DNA of 7,225 nt from assembly GCA_021776885.1 (NCBI GenBank), contig JAJFFA010000615.1:1-7225 (forward strand). The letters are read 5' to 3'. Below, piece after piece: positions 6,342 to 7,225 of the stretch; positions within the stretch are counted from its first letter, which is position 1; every line of letters starts with the position of its first letter. The notes beneath the pieces were generated by a model. It saw nothing but the letters and a program-made list of their open reading frames with translations, made no database searches and had not been told where the DNA came from. This stretch comes from Planctomycetota bacterium. Lineage in GTDB: Bacteria; Planctomycetota; UBA1135; GCA-002686595. A program made the translations under genes and the position numbers.

Positions 6342-6494
6342 GCTGGTCCCCTTCGGTTTTGCTAATTCCTGGCGTGGGCCCGCCCGCCGCGGCCCCCCGC
6401 CCACTCGTCGGGGATGGTCTGCGTCGGACTGGGGCTTTCGCCTGTCGAAGCGCATCCTAGGAAGCACCAGCACCCCGATCCAGGGCCCGTCCCG
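6342..6494. other. Divergent intergenic region between the SH3b and aminotransferase-like genes
   Basis: These 153 bp separate two divergent starts. They contain the SH3b ribosome site, a small AT-richer patch (about 6355-6369), a GC-rich block and the 8-bp palindrome TCCTAGGA (6455-6462). A weak -10-like TAGGAT lies on the minus strand at 6459-6454, but no matching -35 is seen. An in-frame ATG at 6414 could start the right-hand gene and would shorten the gap. Confidence 0.4.
6348..6353 (-). promoter_or_regulatory. Shine-Dalgarno site of the SH3b gene
   Basis: AAGGGG on the minus strand ends 6 nt before the ATG at 6341. It fixes the start among two nearby ATGs (6341 and 6335) and excludes the much longer upstream extension of the frame, which runs through the divergent neighbour. 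The other full genes here have no comparable site. Confidence 0.65.
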
Positions 6495-7225
6495 ATGCGA
6501 AACCAGGAAGCCCGAAGTGCCCCCGTCCCCGTCCCGACCGACGCCATCGCCCTGGCGCCCTGGTCCTTGGCCCAGGCCGTGATGCCCGCGCCGGATCCAC
6601 TCCTCTTCGACCCGGGCAGCGTCGCAGAGTGGTGTTCGACGGCGGATCTCGAGGCCCGGCCCCGACTCGAGGCGCGCCTGGCGGCCCTCTTCGACGTGCC
6701 GCCGACACGCATGCTCGTCACGCCGGGCGCGGCGGGCGCTCTGACGCTCGCCGCCGAGTTCGCCTTTCGCCCGGGCGCTGGGCCCCGGGGTGTCGTCCTG
6801 CCCACGCCCGCGGCCCCCGACCTGGCGGCCCAGGTGCGCCGGGTGGGCGCCGTGCCGGCGCCTGTCCCGCGCCGCGCGTCCCGTGGCTGGCAGCTCGATC
6901 CGGACGTCCTGGCGCGCGCCCTCGCGGGGGGTGACGCGAGCCACGTCCTGCTCGACAACCCGAGTGACCCCGGCGGCTCGCTGCTCGAAGCGGACGGTCT
7001 GCGCGAGCTGGGCGAGGCCGCGACCGCGCGCGGCGGCTATCTGGTCGCCCTCGAGGCGGGGATGGAGCTCGCGCCGACGCTCGACCAGCGGGTCTGCGCC
7101 GCCCACGTCCTGCCCCGCGCCCTCTCGATCGGCAGCCTCTCGACAGCCTACGGCCTGGGAGCCCTGCGCGTCGGCTGGATCCTCCTGGGCGAAGCCCTGG
7201 AGTCGCGCCGTACGGAGCTGGAGCA
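6495..7225 (+). CDS. Aminotransferase class I/II-fold protein lacking the PLP lysine (3' end outside window)
   Basis: The frame runs from ATG 6495 off the right edge (243 codons plus 2 nt). The order of motifs matches fold-type I PLP aminotransferases: a Gly-rich phosphate loop TPGAAGAL (76-83), a domain-like PTPAAPDL (103-110), N-P-S-D-P-G-G (155-161) in place of N-P-x-N-P-T-G, the LEAGMEL strand (186-192) where D-E-x-Y-x-E-L is usual, and SLSTAYGLGALRVGW (214-228) where S-L-S-K-x-x-G-L-P-G-L-R-x-G-W is usual. Asn155 and Arg225 are kept. The Schiff-base lysine is Thr217 (codon ACA, 7143-7145), and the aspartate that bonds the PLP ring nitrogen is Leu186. An ordinary transaminase reaction is therefore not expected. 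The start is uncertain: ATG 6414 and ATG 6582 are in frame, and none has a strong ribosome site. It is divergent from the SH3b gene. It could be a pseudo-enzyme, a regulator or a decaying gene; no frameshift or stop is seen in the visible part. Confidence 0.8.
   Translation, partial: MRNQEARSAPVPVPTDAIALAPWSLAQAVMPAPDPLLFDPGSVAEWCSTADLEARPRLEARLAALFDVPPTRMLVTPGAAGALTLAAEFAFRPGAGPRGVVLPTPAAPDLAAQVRRVGAVPAPVPRRASRGWQLDPDVLARALAGGDASHVLLDNPSDPGGSLLEADGLRELGEAATARGGYLVALEAGMELAPTLDQRVCAAHVLPRALSIGSLSTAYGLGALRVGWILLGEALESRRTELE

Noticed and set aside
5115..6582. Long plus-strand frames opposite the SH3b gene
   Set aside because: The minus frame has a Shine-Dalgarno, an export signal and SH3b motifs; the plus frames show no domain.
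6342..7106. Upstream extension of the SH3b frame to an ATG at 7106
   Set aside because: It would run antisense through the aminotransferase-fold gene and put 255 residues before the export signal; the ATG at 6341 has a good ribosome site.

Overview
The window is very GC-rich bacterial DNA (roughly 65-70% G+C by eye) with long antisense shadow frames. It holds six genes: two cut by the window edges, two housekeeping genes (ruvB, tgt) and a two-gene unit of little-known function. The mix of a large Ig-like/propeller lipoprotein, a secreted SH3b protein and weak or absent Shine-Dalgarno sites would fit a high-GC Planctomycetota-like or other deep-branching Gram-negative lineage. That is only an impression, as no marker here fixes the phylum.

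Layout. Positions 1-2273 (minus) encode the N-terminal 757 residues of a lipoprotein with an Ig-like domain and beta-propeller-like segments; its 3' end lies beyond the left edge. A 429-bp divergent intergenic region (2274-2702) follows. It contains a plausible minus-strand promoter, a perfect 9-bp hairpin close to the predicted lipoprotein mRNA 5' end, a 14-bp tandem repeat, and a -10-like hexamer so near the ruvB start that the transcript may be leaderless. ruvB (2703-3743) and tgt (3757-4902) form a plus-strand pair 13 bp apart. Many bacteria have queA between or next to these genes; it is not present here.

tgt converges with a minus-strand pair across a 9-bp gap that is part of a GC hairpin. 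The upstream gene of that pair (5073-6341) encodes a 422-residue exported protein with two SH3b-like domains and an unassigned beta-rich C-terminal module. The downstream gene (4912-5076) encodes a 54-residue four-cysteine protein, and its GTG start overlaps the SH3b gene's stop as GTGA. Divergent from them, from 6495 to the right edge, is the start of an aminotransferase-fold (type I PLP) protein.

How they work together. RuvB (Holliday-junction branch migration) and Tgt (queuosine tRNA modification) are linked by old synteny rather than shared biochemistry. The SH3b protein and the Cys4 miniprotein look translationally coupled. The most unusual observation is the right-edge aminotransferase-like protein. 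The serine-lysine motif that carries the PLP Schiff base reads S-T, and the aspartate that pairs with the PLP ring nitrogen is also absent, while the N-P motif and phosphate-binding arginine region remain. It may be a non-catalytic or repurposed pseudo-aminotransferase. I saw no RNA genes, CRISPR arrays, insertion sequences or phage genes.
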